Made by a program: the position numbers and the translations under genes. Positions 42,845 to 51,321 of a DNA stretch of 64,000 nucleotides are shown here, in pieces (position 1 is the stretch's first letter; each line of letters begins with the position of its first letter). The stretch comes from an uncultured Actinomycetes bacterium (GTDB lineage: Bacteria; Actinomycetota; Acidimicrobiia; Acidimicrobiales; RAAP-2): NCBI GenBank assembly GCA_903924205.1, contig CAIYAP010000004.1:62001-126000 (forward strand), written 5' to 3'. The notes under the pieces were generated by a model. The model did no database searches, had not been told where the DNA came from, and worked only from the letters and a program-made list of their open reading frames with translations.

Positions 42845-43990
42845 ATGGGTGCAGGAATTGAGTGGGTCGTCAGAAGTTGCCGGTTGCTGCAACGCATTGG
42901 CGACGAATTTGAGACTTCACAGCCCTTTGCGGGACTACGGATCGGCACCGCTATTCACATGGAACCAAAGACGGTGGCCCTCATCCTGACGTTGCAACGT
43001 GGAGGCGCCGACGTGGTCGCCACGGGCAACCTCGGGTCAACGCAGCTTGAGGCTGCCGAGTATCTCCGGCAGCGTGGAGTCACGGTGGTGGGACAGCCGA
43101 CGACGGATCTACGCGAACACGACGGCTACTTACGCGAGCTGCTGGCAACTCAGCCAGATGTTCTATTAGACAACGGCGGCGACTTGTTCGTCCGATACCT
43201 CGAGAATCCGTATGAGCACTTGCGTGGCGGCACCGAGGAGACGACGTCGGGTCGCAATCGACTCCTTCCCCTCCGTGAGAAACTCAATCGGCCCGTTCTC
43301 GTTATCAACGACAGCCCCATCAAGCAATTCGCGGAGAATTATCACGCGGTGGGCCTGAGCGTTCTCGAGTCCTACTTACGCATCACCAATCGCACCCCCA
43401 ATGGTGAACGAGTCACGGTCTATGGATATGGACCGTGCGGCAAGGGCATCGCGGTGAACTTTCGAAACGCCTTCGCCAAAGTCACGGTGTGCGAGATTGA
43501 CCCCGTCAAGCGTCTCGAGGCGCATCTCGATGGATTCATGGTGGGTGACATCGATGCCGTCACTACCGACGCGGATGTCGTCATCACGTCGACGGGTGCC
43601 ACTCACGTCCTCACCACCCACCACCTCAGCCACTTCCGAGATGGGGTGATCTTGATCAACGCCGGTCACTTTCCAGACGAGATCGATGTGGCCGGCATGG
43701 CGATGTCGCCCACGGTGATCTCCTCATCGGCCACGTCTGACGGCATCACCACCTTTACGACCTCGGCAGGAAAACTCGTCCACGTGTTGGCGGGTGGTCA
43801 TATGGTGAACCTGAACGGACCTCGCCCCTTGGGCAATTCCATTGAATCGATGGATCTGGGATTCGCCCTGCAGTCCAAGTGTCTCGAAGCGGTAGCTCGG
43901 GGCTCAGTGACTGCCGCTGATGCGGTGGTGCCGGTACCTCGCTGGATTGACGAGTACGTTTCGGACGCCTACTTGGCGTCACGCGGTTAA
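42845..43990 (+). CDS. S-adenosylhomocysteinase-like protein with altered active site
   Basis: Protein of 381 residues similar throughout to S-adenosylhomocysteine hydrolase. Retained: HME (His38), EETTSG (Glu131/132), NDSPIK (Lys160), the NAD loop GYGPCGKG (194-201) and AGHFPDEID. Changed: the usual LDDGGD is LDNGGD (Asn110, replacing a substrate-binding Asp), and the Asp four residues after the catalytic Lys is Glu164. The canonical C-terminal KPDHYRY NAD-contacting tail is missing. Alignment to the known enzyme is from memory. ATG 42845 follows GGGAGG with 7-nt spacing. It may use a different substrate, or be a regulatory homologue. Confidence 0.82.
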   Translation: MGAGIEWVVRSCRLLQRIGDEFETSQPFAGLRIGTAIHMEPKTVALILTLQRGGADVVATGNLGSTQLEAAEYLRQRGVTVVGQPTTDLREHDGYLRELLATQPDVLLDNGGDLFVRYLENPYEHLRGGTEETTSGRNRLLPLREKLNRPVLVINDSPIKQFAENYHAVGLSVLESYLRITNRTPNGERVTVYGYGPCGKGIAVNFRNAFAKVTVCEIDPVKRLEAHLDGFMVGDIDAVTTDADVVITSTGATHVLTTHHLSHFRDGVILINAGHFPDEIDVAGMAMSPTVISSSATSDGITTFTTSAGKLVHVLAGGHMVNLNGPRPLGNSIESMDLGFALQSKCLEAVARGSVTAADAVVPVPRWIDEYVSDAYLASRG

Positions 43991-43994
43991 ACAA

Positions 43995-44372
43995 TCACTC
44001 CCACGTCTGGGCGCCCACGAGGGAGTCGTGATCACCCGGCACCTCCACCACGCAAAAGATGATGCCGGCGGGGTCACGTAACACGACCCAATCGTCTTGT
44101 CCGCCCACGTGAGTTGCCCCCGCTGCGAGGAGCCGCTCGCACTCGGCCTCCCGATTGTCCGTGTGAATGTCGAAGTGCACGCGCCCCTCATCGTCACCGA
44201 CACCCTGCAGGAGGAGGACTCTGCCACCCTCACTTTCGAAGGCGCTGTATTCGGGATACCTCTCCCCAGTCCGTGCCCTCGCCCCCACGGCAATTTCCCA
44301 AAAGGCGGTCGTCGCCTCTCGATGGCGATGCGGGATGTCCAGACACATGAGGGCTATACGAGATCGATGCAC
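43995..44372 (-). CDS. VOC (glyoxalase/dioxygenase-fold) protein
   Basis: Small protein of about 125 residues with two beta-alpha-beta-beta-beta units of the VOC superfamily: IALMCLDIPHRHREATTAFW early, VHFDIHTDNREAECERLLAAGA in the middle and VVLRDPAGIIFCVVEVP late. Metal ligands are not all evident, so it may be a binding protein or an unusual lyase. GTG 44372 is preferred because CAAAAT stands 6 nt upstream; a longer frame to 44441 is open but not family-like. Its stop lies 5 nt after that of the SahH-like gene. Confidence 0.72.
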   Translation of the reverse strand: MHRSRIALMCLDIPHRHREATTAFWEIAVGARARTGERYPEYSAFESEGGRVLLLQGVGDDEGRVHFDIHTDNREAECERLLAAGATHVGGQDDWVVLRDPAGIIFCVVEVPGDHDSLVGAQTWE

Positions 44373-44378
44373 ATCTAC

Positions 44379-44384
44379 ATTTTG
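44379..44384 (-). promoter_or_regulatory. Possible leaderless -10 element of the VOC gene
   Basis: CAAAAT, 6 nt before the GTG at 44372. The start was partly chosen from this motif. Confidence 0.35.
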
Positions 44385-44519
44385 CCAATAGCGAACCACG
44401 TGAGCCGGCACTTTTCGTGCAGGAGCCTGGTCGGCGCCCACGTCAAAATTTCTAGTGGGGCACTAGTAATTAGCCATGCGTGGGTGATACATTGAATCAA
44501 ATCATCCGGGGGGGGATTC

Positions 44520-47500
44520 ATGCGTCGCTTGCGCATTTCAGCAGTTGCTAGTTCACTTATTTTTGCGGGATCATTCTTACCAATGTCCGCAGCTCACGCG
44601 CAGGTCGTTCCGGCGTGGCAAGTGGTGGGCGGCCCGTCTACTCACGTCGCCGGCAACCGAGTGATTAGTCCGGCGTCGGGAAATGCTGTCATTGACTTTC
44701 GCGTCGGACTCGCACCGCGGAACGCCTCGTCGCTCGCGGCCCTCGCGGCGTCGGTCGCGAATCCGGCATCACCGAACTACCACCACTTCTTAACGTCACG
44801 GCAGTTCCGAGAGGTCTACGCACCCACCGCTGCCACGATTCGCCAGGTCGCGGGCTATTTCCGCAGCCAGGGACTCACCGTGTCTCGAAACGTCAGCGAC
44901 GGACTCGTCCTGCACGTCTCGGGGACGTTGGACCACACCGCTCAGGCACTTCGCACTCACTTTGATGCGGTACGCAGCGCGAAGGGCGTCCTCGGCGTTG
45001 CGAATGCCACCACGGTGTACTTGCCGAGCGTTATCGCCACCAGCGTGTCGGGCATTACGGGCCTCGACACCGCCGCTCGTGCCTTCTCCTACCTGTCACG
45101 GCCTCACACGGCCATCAGTGCGCCCACTTCGTGCCCCACGGCGGACACTGCCGAAGCAACCCGCCTCACCCACGGCCTCGCGCCCACGCCGGCGGATCAA
45201 GCCGCGGTATACGGCCTGAACGCGCAGTACGCCGCTGGCTACTCCGGCGCCGGTCGCAGTATCGGCATGCTGGAGTTCGCCGGCTACAACGAGTCGGACG
45301 TCAACTTCTATCTGTCCTGCTACGGACTTCACACCACCGTGACTTCCGTCAACATTGACGGTGGCCCCGACGCCAGCACCTTGACCAATGGTGAGTCCAT
45401 GGAGAGCGATCTCGACATCGAAGAGTCAGCCGTCTTGGCTCCCGGAGCGAACATTATTAATTACCAGTCCGCCAACACGCTGAACGCCTTTATTGATGTC
45501 TTTGCCAAGGTGGCGCAGGATGATGCAGTGTCCTCGCTGTCCGTGTCATGGGGCATCTGTGAGAATTCTGCCAACTCGGCGTCGTATCAGCCAGTACTGC
45601 AGCAGCTCGCCGCCGAAGGCATTCCCGTCCTCGTCGCGGCCGGTGACTCCGGCTCCGAGCAGTGTGCGTACAACGCCGCGCCCGGTGGCCACGCGGATTA
45701 CTCCTTGACGGTGGATGACCCGGCGAACTCACCCTGGGTGACCGCCATCGGTGGTCTCCAGCTGAACTCCTTCACCCCGGGTGACGCCACCGTATGGAAC
45801 GGCATTTGCGGAGGCGGCGTTCCTTGTGGTGGTGGTGGCGGCATGTCGTCGCTGTACGAGCGCCCCGTGTGGCAGACCGGTGACGGCGTCGACACCTCGC
45901 TAAGCGGTCGTCAGCTCCCCGACATTTCCGTCATGGGCGACCCACACACCGGTTTCATGGTCTATTACAACGGCCGGTTCGGATCGGTCGGGGGTACCTC
46001 CATTGGCGCACCCATCGTCGCGGCCATGGTGACGGTGGCCGCCGAAGCGTGCGGCGTGCAGGGAGTGGGCTTCATGAATCCGCGCCTGTACCAGATGGGC
46101 CAAGACGGCACCGGAATCATTGACATCACCACCGGATCAAACGACATGTATGGCACCGGTGGCTACAGCGCCACCACGGGTTACGACATGGCGAGTGGGC
46201 TCGGCACCCCCGACGCCTCCACCTTCCTTCCCGCGCTGTGTGGCGCCACTGGTTCCAGTTCGGCGACCCCGAATACCGCCGGTGAAACAAGCAATTGGTC
46301 GGTAACGGTGCCGACGGGGACTCACGCCATTACGGCGGGCACTCACCTGAGTGTCAAGTTGCTCAACAGCTCGTCGGCCATTTTGCCGACGAGTGCGGGC
46401 GCCTACACCATTAACGGTGCCACCGCTCTCGCCAGCGCGTCAAACGGCATCATCACTCTCACGGTGCCCGCCGACATCGCGGCAAACAGCACCATCGTTC
46501 TCGGCATCACGGGCGCCCAGAACTCCGCCACGGCTGGGGCGGTGATTGTGGAAGTGACAGACCCCACCGGCTACCTCCAAGTGGGTCAGATCCTGACCGG
46601 AGCAGCGCACATCACGTCCGTCGTCAATGATGCGCCGAGCAAGATTTCCCTAGGTGCCGAGTCCACGATCACGTTGACGGCATTTGATGGGACTACCCCG
46701 GTTCGAGGACAGAGCATCTTGGCGTCGACAACGGCCTCAAACCTGGTGGTCATCGACGCATCCAAGTCCACTGATGCCGCAGGACACGCCGTTCTGCACG
46801 TCGCGGGATCGGGCCTCGGACGAGGCAGCATCACCGTCATCGTCGGCCCCACCACCGTGAGTGTCTCGCTCAATGTCACGAACGGTGCCGGTTCGTCGGT
46901 ATCCAAGTTCGTCACCGCGAAGGGCGACAGCGTGCTCACGACCGGACGACCTGCCTCATCATCGAACTGTGGCGTCGTGGCTCTCACCAAGAAAGGCCAC
47001 CTGGCCAGCACATTCAAGGCTGTTGCAACAGGGTTCAATGCCATTTCGAAGGTTGCTTCGAGCCCGTCGGTGATTGATGGTCCGAATGGTGCGTGTATCG
47101 CCCTCTACGTGACCTCAACGGGTTCGCTTGACATGGCACGTCACCTCGCCGGTTCGAGCAGCATCAGCTCCACGACGGTGGTGTCATCCGGCGTCGCCAA
47201 GGTGGCACCGGGAGTTTCCATGACCGGCAGTTCTCTCGTGGTGGACTGGGTGTCCACCACGGGCCACCTCAACCTCTCGACCGTCGCCAGCACTCCGTAC
47301 TCCGTGACCACCTCTGACCTCACCTCGGCAACCTCCATTGCCAATCTGAGCATTACCGGACGCAACCTCCAGGGAAGCGTGGCGGTATCGGGATCAGCGA
47401 CGGTCATCTCGATCATCAGCGGTAAGACGGCCTGGGCTGTGACTTCCACTGGTTCAGACTGGACGGCGACTGACTTGTCGACCAATGCGGGTTACACCAA

Positions 47501-47894
47501 CAGTGGCAAGGCTGCGCTGACGGGCAATGCCGCAGTGGTCAGCACGAATTCCGCGGGCGGAATTCACGACTTCATCATCGCGACTCACGCGACGAATGGC
47601 CACATTGTGATTTTCAATCCGTCGCCCGATCAAGCGAACTACTGGTTCGTCAATGACGTCACCAGCAATCTCAGCACGCTGACGACCACGGCAGATATTG
47701 CGGTGTTCGACAATGGAGTTCCGACGGCCGCCGTCATCACCAAGTCAGGCGTCTCGCTTCTGGCCCTTCCTTCCCCCTTCCCCGCACCGTGGATTGCCAT
47801 TCCGGTGAAGGTAAGTGGAGCGAAGGCGACTTTCGCGAGCGGCACCCAAGCGGGTGCGTTGACCTCAGCGGGTGCGGTCTTACTGCACCTCTAA
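44520..47894 (+). CDS. Secreted sedolisin (S53) serine-carboxyl peptidase with long C-terminal extension
   Basis: Exported peptidase of 1124 residues. Residues 1-27 are a signal peptide; about 30-195 a Pro-kumamolisin activation domain (SSLAALAASVANPASPNYHHFL). The catalytic domain spans about 215-575: Glu295 and Asp299 in ESDLD, oxyanion Asp376 in AAGDSGS, Ser494 in GGTSIGAP, and calcium ligands in GIIDITTG and GYDMASGLGTP. Family members work best at acid pH. The remaining 550 residues are Ser/Thr/Gly-rich, with one Ig-like section (about 640-770) and further beta-rich repeats, perhaps for wall or polymer binding. A G-rich ribosome site precedes ATG 44520. Confidence 0.92.
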   Translation: MRRLRISAVASSLIFAGSFLPMSAAHAQVVPAWQVVGGPSTHVAGNRVISPASGNAVIDFRVGLAPRNASSLAALAASVANPASPNYHHFLTSRQFREVYAPTAATIRQVAGYFRSQGLTVSRNVSDGLVLHVSGTLDHTAQALRTHFDAVRSAKGVLGVANATTVYLPSVIATSVSGITGLDTAARAFSYLSRPHTAISAPTSCPTADTAEATRLTHGLAPTPADQAAVYGLNAQYAAGYSGAGRSIGMLEFAGYNESDVNFYLSCYGLHTTVTSVNIDGGPDASTLTNGESMESDLDIEESAVLAPGANIINYQSANTLNAFIDVFAKVAQDDAVSSLSVSWGICENSANSASYQPVLQQLAAEGIPVLVAAGDSGSEQCAYNAAPGGHADYSLTVDDPANSPWVTAIGGLQLNSFTPGDATVWNGICGGGVPCGGGGGMSSLYERPVWQTGDGVDTSLSGRQLPDISVMGDPHTGFMVYYNGRFGSVGGTSIGAPIVAAMVTVAAEACGVQGVGFMNPRLYQMGQDGTGIIDITTGSNDMYGTGGYSATTGYDMASGLGTPDASTFLPALCGATGSSSATPNTAGETSNWSVTVPTGTHAITAGTHLSVKLLNSSSAILPTSAGAYTINGATALASASNGIITLTVPADIAANSTIVLGITGAQNSATAGAVIVEVTDPTGYLQVGQILTGAAHITSVVNDAPSKISLGAESTITLTAFDGTTPVRGQSILASTTASNLVVIDASKSTDAAGHAVLHVAGSGLGRGSITVIVGPTTVSVSLNVTNGAGSSVSKFVTAKGDSVLTTGRPASSSNCGVVALTKKGHLASTFKAVATGFNAISKVASSPSVIDGPNGACIALYVTSTGSLDMARHLAGSSSISSTTVVSSGVAKVAPGVSMTGSSLVVDWVSTTGHLNLSTVASTPYSVTTSDLTSATSIANLSITGRNLQGSVAVSGSATVISIISGKTAWAVTSTGSDWTATDLSTNAGYTNSGKAALTGNAAVVSTNSAGGIHDFIIATHATNGHIVIFNPSPDQANYWFVNDVTSNLSTLTTTADIAVFDNGVPTAAVITKSGVSLLALPSPFPAPWIAIPVKVSGAKATFASGTQAGALTSAGAVLLHL

Positions 47895-47900
47895 TCTCCG

Positions 47901-47940
47901 AAAAAACGGGGCCGCTTTTCGAAGCGGCCCCGTTTTTTTT
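47901..47940. terminator. Rho-independent terminator after the sedolisin gene
   Basis: An 11-bp GC-rich stem (47907-47917 and 47922-47932) with a TTCG loop, an A-run before and eight Ts after. It can serve both the sedolisin gene and the convergent ABC-F gene. Confidence 0.95.
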
Positions 47941-47987
47941 ATTTCCGTACTGACATGGCTCCTCGAACGAGTGCGTCGTGGCGGCGC

Positions 47988-49691
47988 TCATGATTCCGTC
48001 AATGACAACCAACGATCCTCGGCTTCGGAAATTTGCTGTCGTAATGCCTGAAATTCCTTGTTGAGACGGCCGGCTTCCACGTAGTCCTCCGTCGCGGCAA
48101 TCTTTTCAGACAACTTGGCCGCTTGGCGTTCTAAACGGGCAATGTCCTTTTCAACTTCTCGGAGCAACTTGGCTGGCGACGGCGTCGTCACGGTCAAGCC
48201 TCCACCGCTAGCTGAATTCTCGATAGGGCTATCAATGACTCCCACGGATCGAGCTATCCACGCATCAATACCGCCCTGCACATCGGTCACCGTTCCGTTG
48301 GGGCGCACTTCGAGCAATCGCTCCGTGGTCATGCTGAGAAAGGCGCGGTCGTGGGACACCACAATTAAGGTGCCGGGCCATTCCGCCAGGAAACTCTCGA
48401 TAAGCCGGATGGTTTCGAGGTCGAGATCGTTGGTGGGCTCGTCGAGAATGAGAACGTTGGGACGAAGCGACAGGGCAAGGAGGAGCTGCAAACGACGGCG
48501 TTCTCCACCCGAGAGTTCGCGGGCTCTCGTCTGGGGCAGACTGCCCGTAAACCAGAATCGCTTCATCAGGGCCACATCGGCGGGGCTTCCGGGAATACCG
48601 CGAGGGCCCGCTACCAATTCCTGGACGGTCTTTGAATCGTCAAAGTTTCCGCCCTGCTGATCGAAATATGCCAGGACCACCGTCGGTCCGTGTTTCAACG
48701 TGCCGTGTGTGGGTTCGAATTCCTTTGAAAGGAGCCCAATGAGGGTGGACTTGCCGGCACCGTTCGGTCCCACGACACCGATGCGGTCTCCGGGGCCCAG
48801 CTCCAACGTGACATCAGAGATGATGGGGCGAGAGCCGTCGTACGCAAAATGCAAGTTGTGGGCCTTGACCACCGTATTTCCGAGACGGGGCATGTCGGCG
48901 CTCAGGTCTAGCTCCCCGTCGCGCGCTGCGGCTTCCTTTTTAGTGTTGAGCAAACGTTCCGCTGCGTCGATCCGAGCTTGCGGCTTAGTAGTGCGAGCCT
49001 TCACTCCTCGACGCAGCCACGCCAGTTCACGGCGAGCCAAATTCTTGCGTACCTGCTCGGCATTTTCGGCGCGCTCTTCGCGTTCGGCCTGTGCTTCGAG
49101 GAGCTTGGAATATCCACCGGCGTGGACGTAGGTGTGGCCACGGTCGATTTCCAGCATTCTCGTCGTCACTTGATCGAGCAAGAAGCGATCGTGGCTCACC
49201 AAGACAACCGCGCCACGAAAGTTCTTTATTTGCTGTTCGAGCCATTCAATGGCGCCGAGGTCGAGATGGTTAGTGGGCTCGTCCAATATCAAAACGTCGA
49301 ATGATTGCGCGAAGACGCGCGCTAGTGCCACTCGCTTGAGCTGGCCCCCGGAGAGAGACGAAATATGCGTGTCCGCGGCGGCCAACATCCCCAGACGGTC
49401 GAGTGCCGCATCAATTTCCCACCCCGACCCCAGAGCATCACGAACCGTGCCCTCGGGGAGGTGCGGAATTTGCTCCAAGAAGCCCACCGTCACGCCTCGA
49501 CCCGGACGAATACTGCCGCCGTCGGGGTGCAAGTCACCGGCAAGAATTTTCAGCAAAGTGGACTTCCCGGCACCATTGATGCCCACGACGCCGATGCGGT
49601 CACCGTCAGAAATAGTGATGGACAGATCACGAATCAAGGTGCGATCAGTGCCCTCAAAAGTGATGTGTTGAAGGTCTAGGAGAATCGCCAC
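47988..49691 (-). CDS. ABC-F family ATPase (Uup-like)
   Basis: Soluble protein of 567 residues with two ATPase domains. Walker A GINGAGKST and GPNGAGKST, signatures LSGGQLKRVALA and LSGGERRRLQLL, Walker B LILDEPTNHLD and LILDEPTNDLD. The linker WLRRGVKARTTKPQARI and the coiled-coil C-terminus (EVEKDIARLERQAAKLSEKI) are typical of Uup. It acts on the ribosome or on branched DNA, not as a transporter. GTG 49691 has TAGCCT 9 nt upstream. Convergent with the sedolisin gene. Confidence 0.92.
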   Translation of the reverse strand: MAILLDLQHITFEGTDRTLIRDLSITISDGDRIGVVGINGAGKSTLLKILAGDLHPDGGSIRPGRGVTVGFLEQIPHLPEGTVRDALGSGWEIDAALDRLGMLAAADTHISSLSGGQLKRVALARVFAQSFDVLILDEPTNHLDLGAIEWLEQQIKNFRGAVVLVSHDRFLLDQVTTRMLEIDRGHTYVHAGGYSKLLEAQAEREERAENAEQVRKNLARRELAWLRRGVKARTTKPQARIDAAERLLNTKKEAAARDGELDLSADMPRLGNTVVKAHNLHFAYDGSRPIISDVTLELGPGDRIGVVGPNGAGKSTLIGLLSKEFEPTHGTLKHGPTVVLAYFDQQGGNFDDSKTVQELVAGPRGIPGSPADVALMKRFWFTGSLPQTRARELSGGERRRLQLLLALSLRPNVLILDEPTNDLDLETIRLIESFLAEWPGTLIVVSHDRAFLSMTTERLLEVRPNGTVTDVQGGIDAWIARSVGVIDSPIENSASGGGLTVTTPSPAKLLREVEKDIARLERQAAKLSEKIAATEDYVEAGRLNKEFQALRQQISEAEDRWLSLTES

Positions 49692-49735
49692 GAGATACTC
49701 AGGCTACTGACCGTGCGGCACCGGCCGGCTCGAGG

Positions 49736-50227
49736 TCACGATGCCGGCGAGTTGATGGGAATCCAGGCCTCAATGGCGATCTGACTCTCGGTCACCGCAG
49801 CCATATACATTTCGAGATGTTGCCCGGCGCGCGTGGACAGACCGAGTGCTGGCACTTCTCTCATATACGCGGCGGTGTAGAAGTCATCGAGGCCCGACAC
49901 GGGGCCGCGATAGGGGAAGACAACGTACGAGCCACCCTCCAGCTCGAAATCCGCAAGCCCACCGGGGTCGGTCGCGTCACCGGTCGGCAGCGCAGTGGCC
50001 ACGTAGGTGATGCGATGAGGGGGAACGAGGTCGTCAGCGGGGGTGGAGACACCGACGAATTCGTAGTCCGACGAATCAAAGTTGGTCCCCAGGCGAGCGC
50101 AGAGTTCTTGCCATAACAAACTGATGACGGGCGCTGCATCGGCGGCGTCGGTCGCGAACGACGAGGGCACCACTGCCGAGCATGACCAGCCGGTGCGAGC
50201 GCTGCGGTCCGTGATCCAACTTTTCAT
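49736..50227 (-). CDS. GyrI-like (AraC effector-binding fold) protein
   Basis: Protein of 163 residues. The middle and end resemble the GyrI-like small-molecule binding fold: FVGVSTPADDLVPPHRITYVA, LADFELEGGSYVVFPYRGP, and LEMYMA ... IAIEAWIPI. Such stand-alone domains bind cationic drugs or other small molecules, or modulate gyrase. No HTH is present. ATG 50227 has TACCCT 6 nt upstream. It is divergent from trhO. The ligand is unknown. Confidence 0.65.
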   Translation of the reverse strand: MKSWITDRSARTGWSCSAVVPSSFATDAADAAPVISLLWQELCARLGTNFDSSDYEFVGVSTPADDLVPPHRITYVATALPTGDATDPGGLADFELEGGSYVVFPYRGPVSGLDDFYTAAYMREVPALGLSTRAGQHLEMYMAAVTESQIAIEAWIPINSPAS

Positions 50228-50233
50228 GCCTCG

Positions 50234-50239
50234 AGGGTA
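50234..50239 (-). promoter_or_regulatory. Predicted leaderless -10 element of the GyrI-like gene
   Basis: TACCCT, 6 nt before the ATG at 50227. Confidence 0.5.
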
Positions 50240-50281
50240 ACTTGCCGTGCGCTCTCGCCTCGATGACGGTATCCGCCGTCT

Positions 50282-50287
50282 TACAAT
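50282..50287 (+). promoter_or_regulatory. Predicted leaderless -10 element of trhO
   Basis: TACAAT, one base from the TATAAT consensus, followed by 6 nt and the GTG at 50294. Confidence 0.6.
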
Positions 50288-50293
50288 CGACGC

Positions 50294-51184
50294 GTGCGCG
50301 AACCGAAAGTAATCCTTTTCTACCAGTTCACGCCCTTAGCCGATCCCGAAGCTATTCATCAGTGGCAGCGTGTGTTGTGCGAGAGTCTCGGACTTCGCGG
50401 CCGCATCATCATCTCCCCCCACGGCATCAATGGAACGGTGGGGGGGGCCATGGCCGACGTGAAGAAATACATCCGGGCCACGAAGCGCTATCTGCCGTTC
50501 AAGAATATTGATGTCAAGTGGTCCGACGGTCGCGGAAATGACTTTCCCCGCCTGAGCATCAAGGTTCGCCCCGAACTCGTTGCCTTTGGCGTTCCGGACG
50601 AAATCATCGTGACCAGCGAGGGCATTTTGAACGGAGGCCTGCACTTGGCCCCGCAGGAAGTGGATCAGCTCGTCGCCGATCGCGGTTCTGACGTGATCTT
50701 CTTTGACGGCCGCAATGCCTTTGAAGCAGCCATTGGCCGCTTTCGTGGTGCCGTGGTTCCTGACGTCAAAACCACCCACGATTTCATCACCGAAATCGAG
50801 AGTGGAAAATATGACGATCTCAAAGAACGGCCCGTGGTGACCTACTGCACCGGAGGCATTCGTTGCGAAATCTTGACCGTGCTTATGAAAAATCGTGGCT
50901 TTCAGGAGGTCTACCAAATCGAGGGCGGCATCGTGAAGTACGGCGAGGCACGCGGAGATGATGGCCTTTGGGAGGGATCACTCTTTGTTTTCGATGAGCG
51001 AATGACCGTCGCTTTCTCCAATCACCCCACCTCGATTAGTAACTGCGAGATCTGTGGCACCGCCACCACCACCTACGTGAACTGCGCCGATCTGGCGTGT
51101 CGTGCCCTTCTCTTGATGTGCGAGGTGTGCGTGTCGGCGGGGCGCAATAACGCGTGCTCGACCGCCCATGCAGGACGGCGTTAG
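50294..51184 (+). CDS. trhO: tRNA uridine(34) hydroxylase (rhodanese-fold, TrhO/YceA)
   Basis: Protein of 296 residues matching TrhO, which adds oxygen to tRNA wobble uridine to form 5-hydroxyuridine. N-terminal ILFYQFTPLADP and ISPHGINGTVGG, then the LAFG/VPDEIIV region and a rhodanese domain (125-235) with Cys185 in TYCTGGIRCE. The C-terminus has a CxxC pair and further cysteines (CEICGT, NCADLACRALLLMCEVC) likely binding zinc. The GTG start has TACAAT 6 nt upstream, the clearest leaderless example in the window. Confidence 0.94.
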   Translation: MREPKVILFYQFTPLADPEAIHQWQRVLCESLGLRGRIIISPHGINGTVGGAMADVKKYIRATKRYLPFKNIDVKWSDGRGNDFPRLSIKVRPELVAFGVPDEIIVTSEGILNGGLHLAPQEVDQLVADRGSDVIFFDGRNAFEAAIGRFRGAVVPDVKTTHDFITEIESGKYDDLKERPVVTYCTGGIRCEILTVLMKNRGFQEVYQIEGGIVKYGEARGDDGLWEGSLFVFDERMTVAFSNHPTSISNCEICGTATTTYVNCADLACRALLLMCEVCVSAGRNNACSTAHAGRR

Positions 51185-51309
51185 AGCCCCTTCGTCATGG
51201 CGTCAAAATGTAAGAAAAATTCTCTTACAAATTTGACTATGACATGAAATCGTAAGGCATCGAGACTCGATTCCCTCGTCTCTGCGGAAGATAATTTCAA
51301 CTCCTGGGG

Positions 51310-51315
51310 TACAGT
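51310..51315 (+). promoter_or_regulatory. Predicted leaderless -10 element of the GH16 gene
   Basis: TACAGT followed by 6 nt and the ATG at 51322. The 130 bp upstream are AT-rich and gene-free. Confidence 0.5.
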
Positions 51316-51321
51316 TTGGAT

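Noticed and set aside
44373-44441. Upstream GTG start for the VOC protein
   Set aside because: The extra 23 residues are not family-like and the later GTG has a -10 at the right distance.
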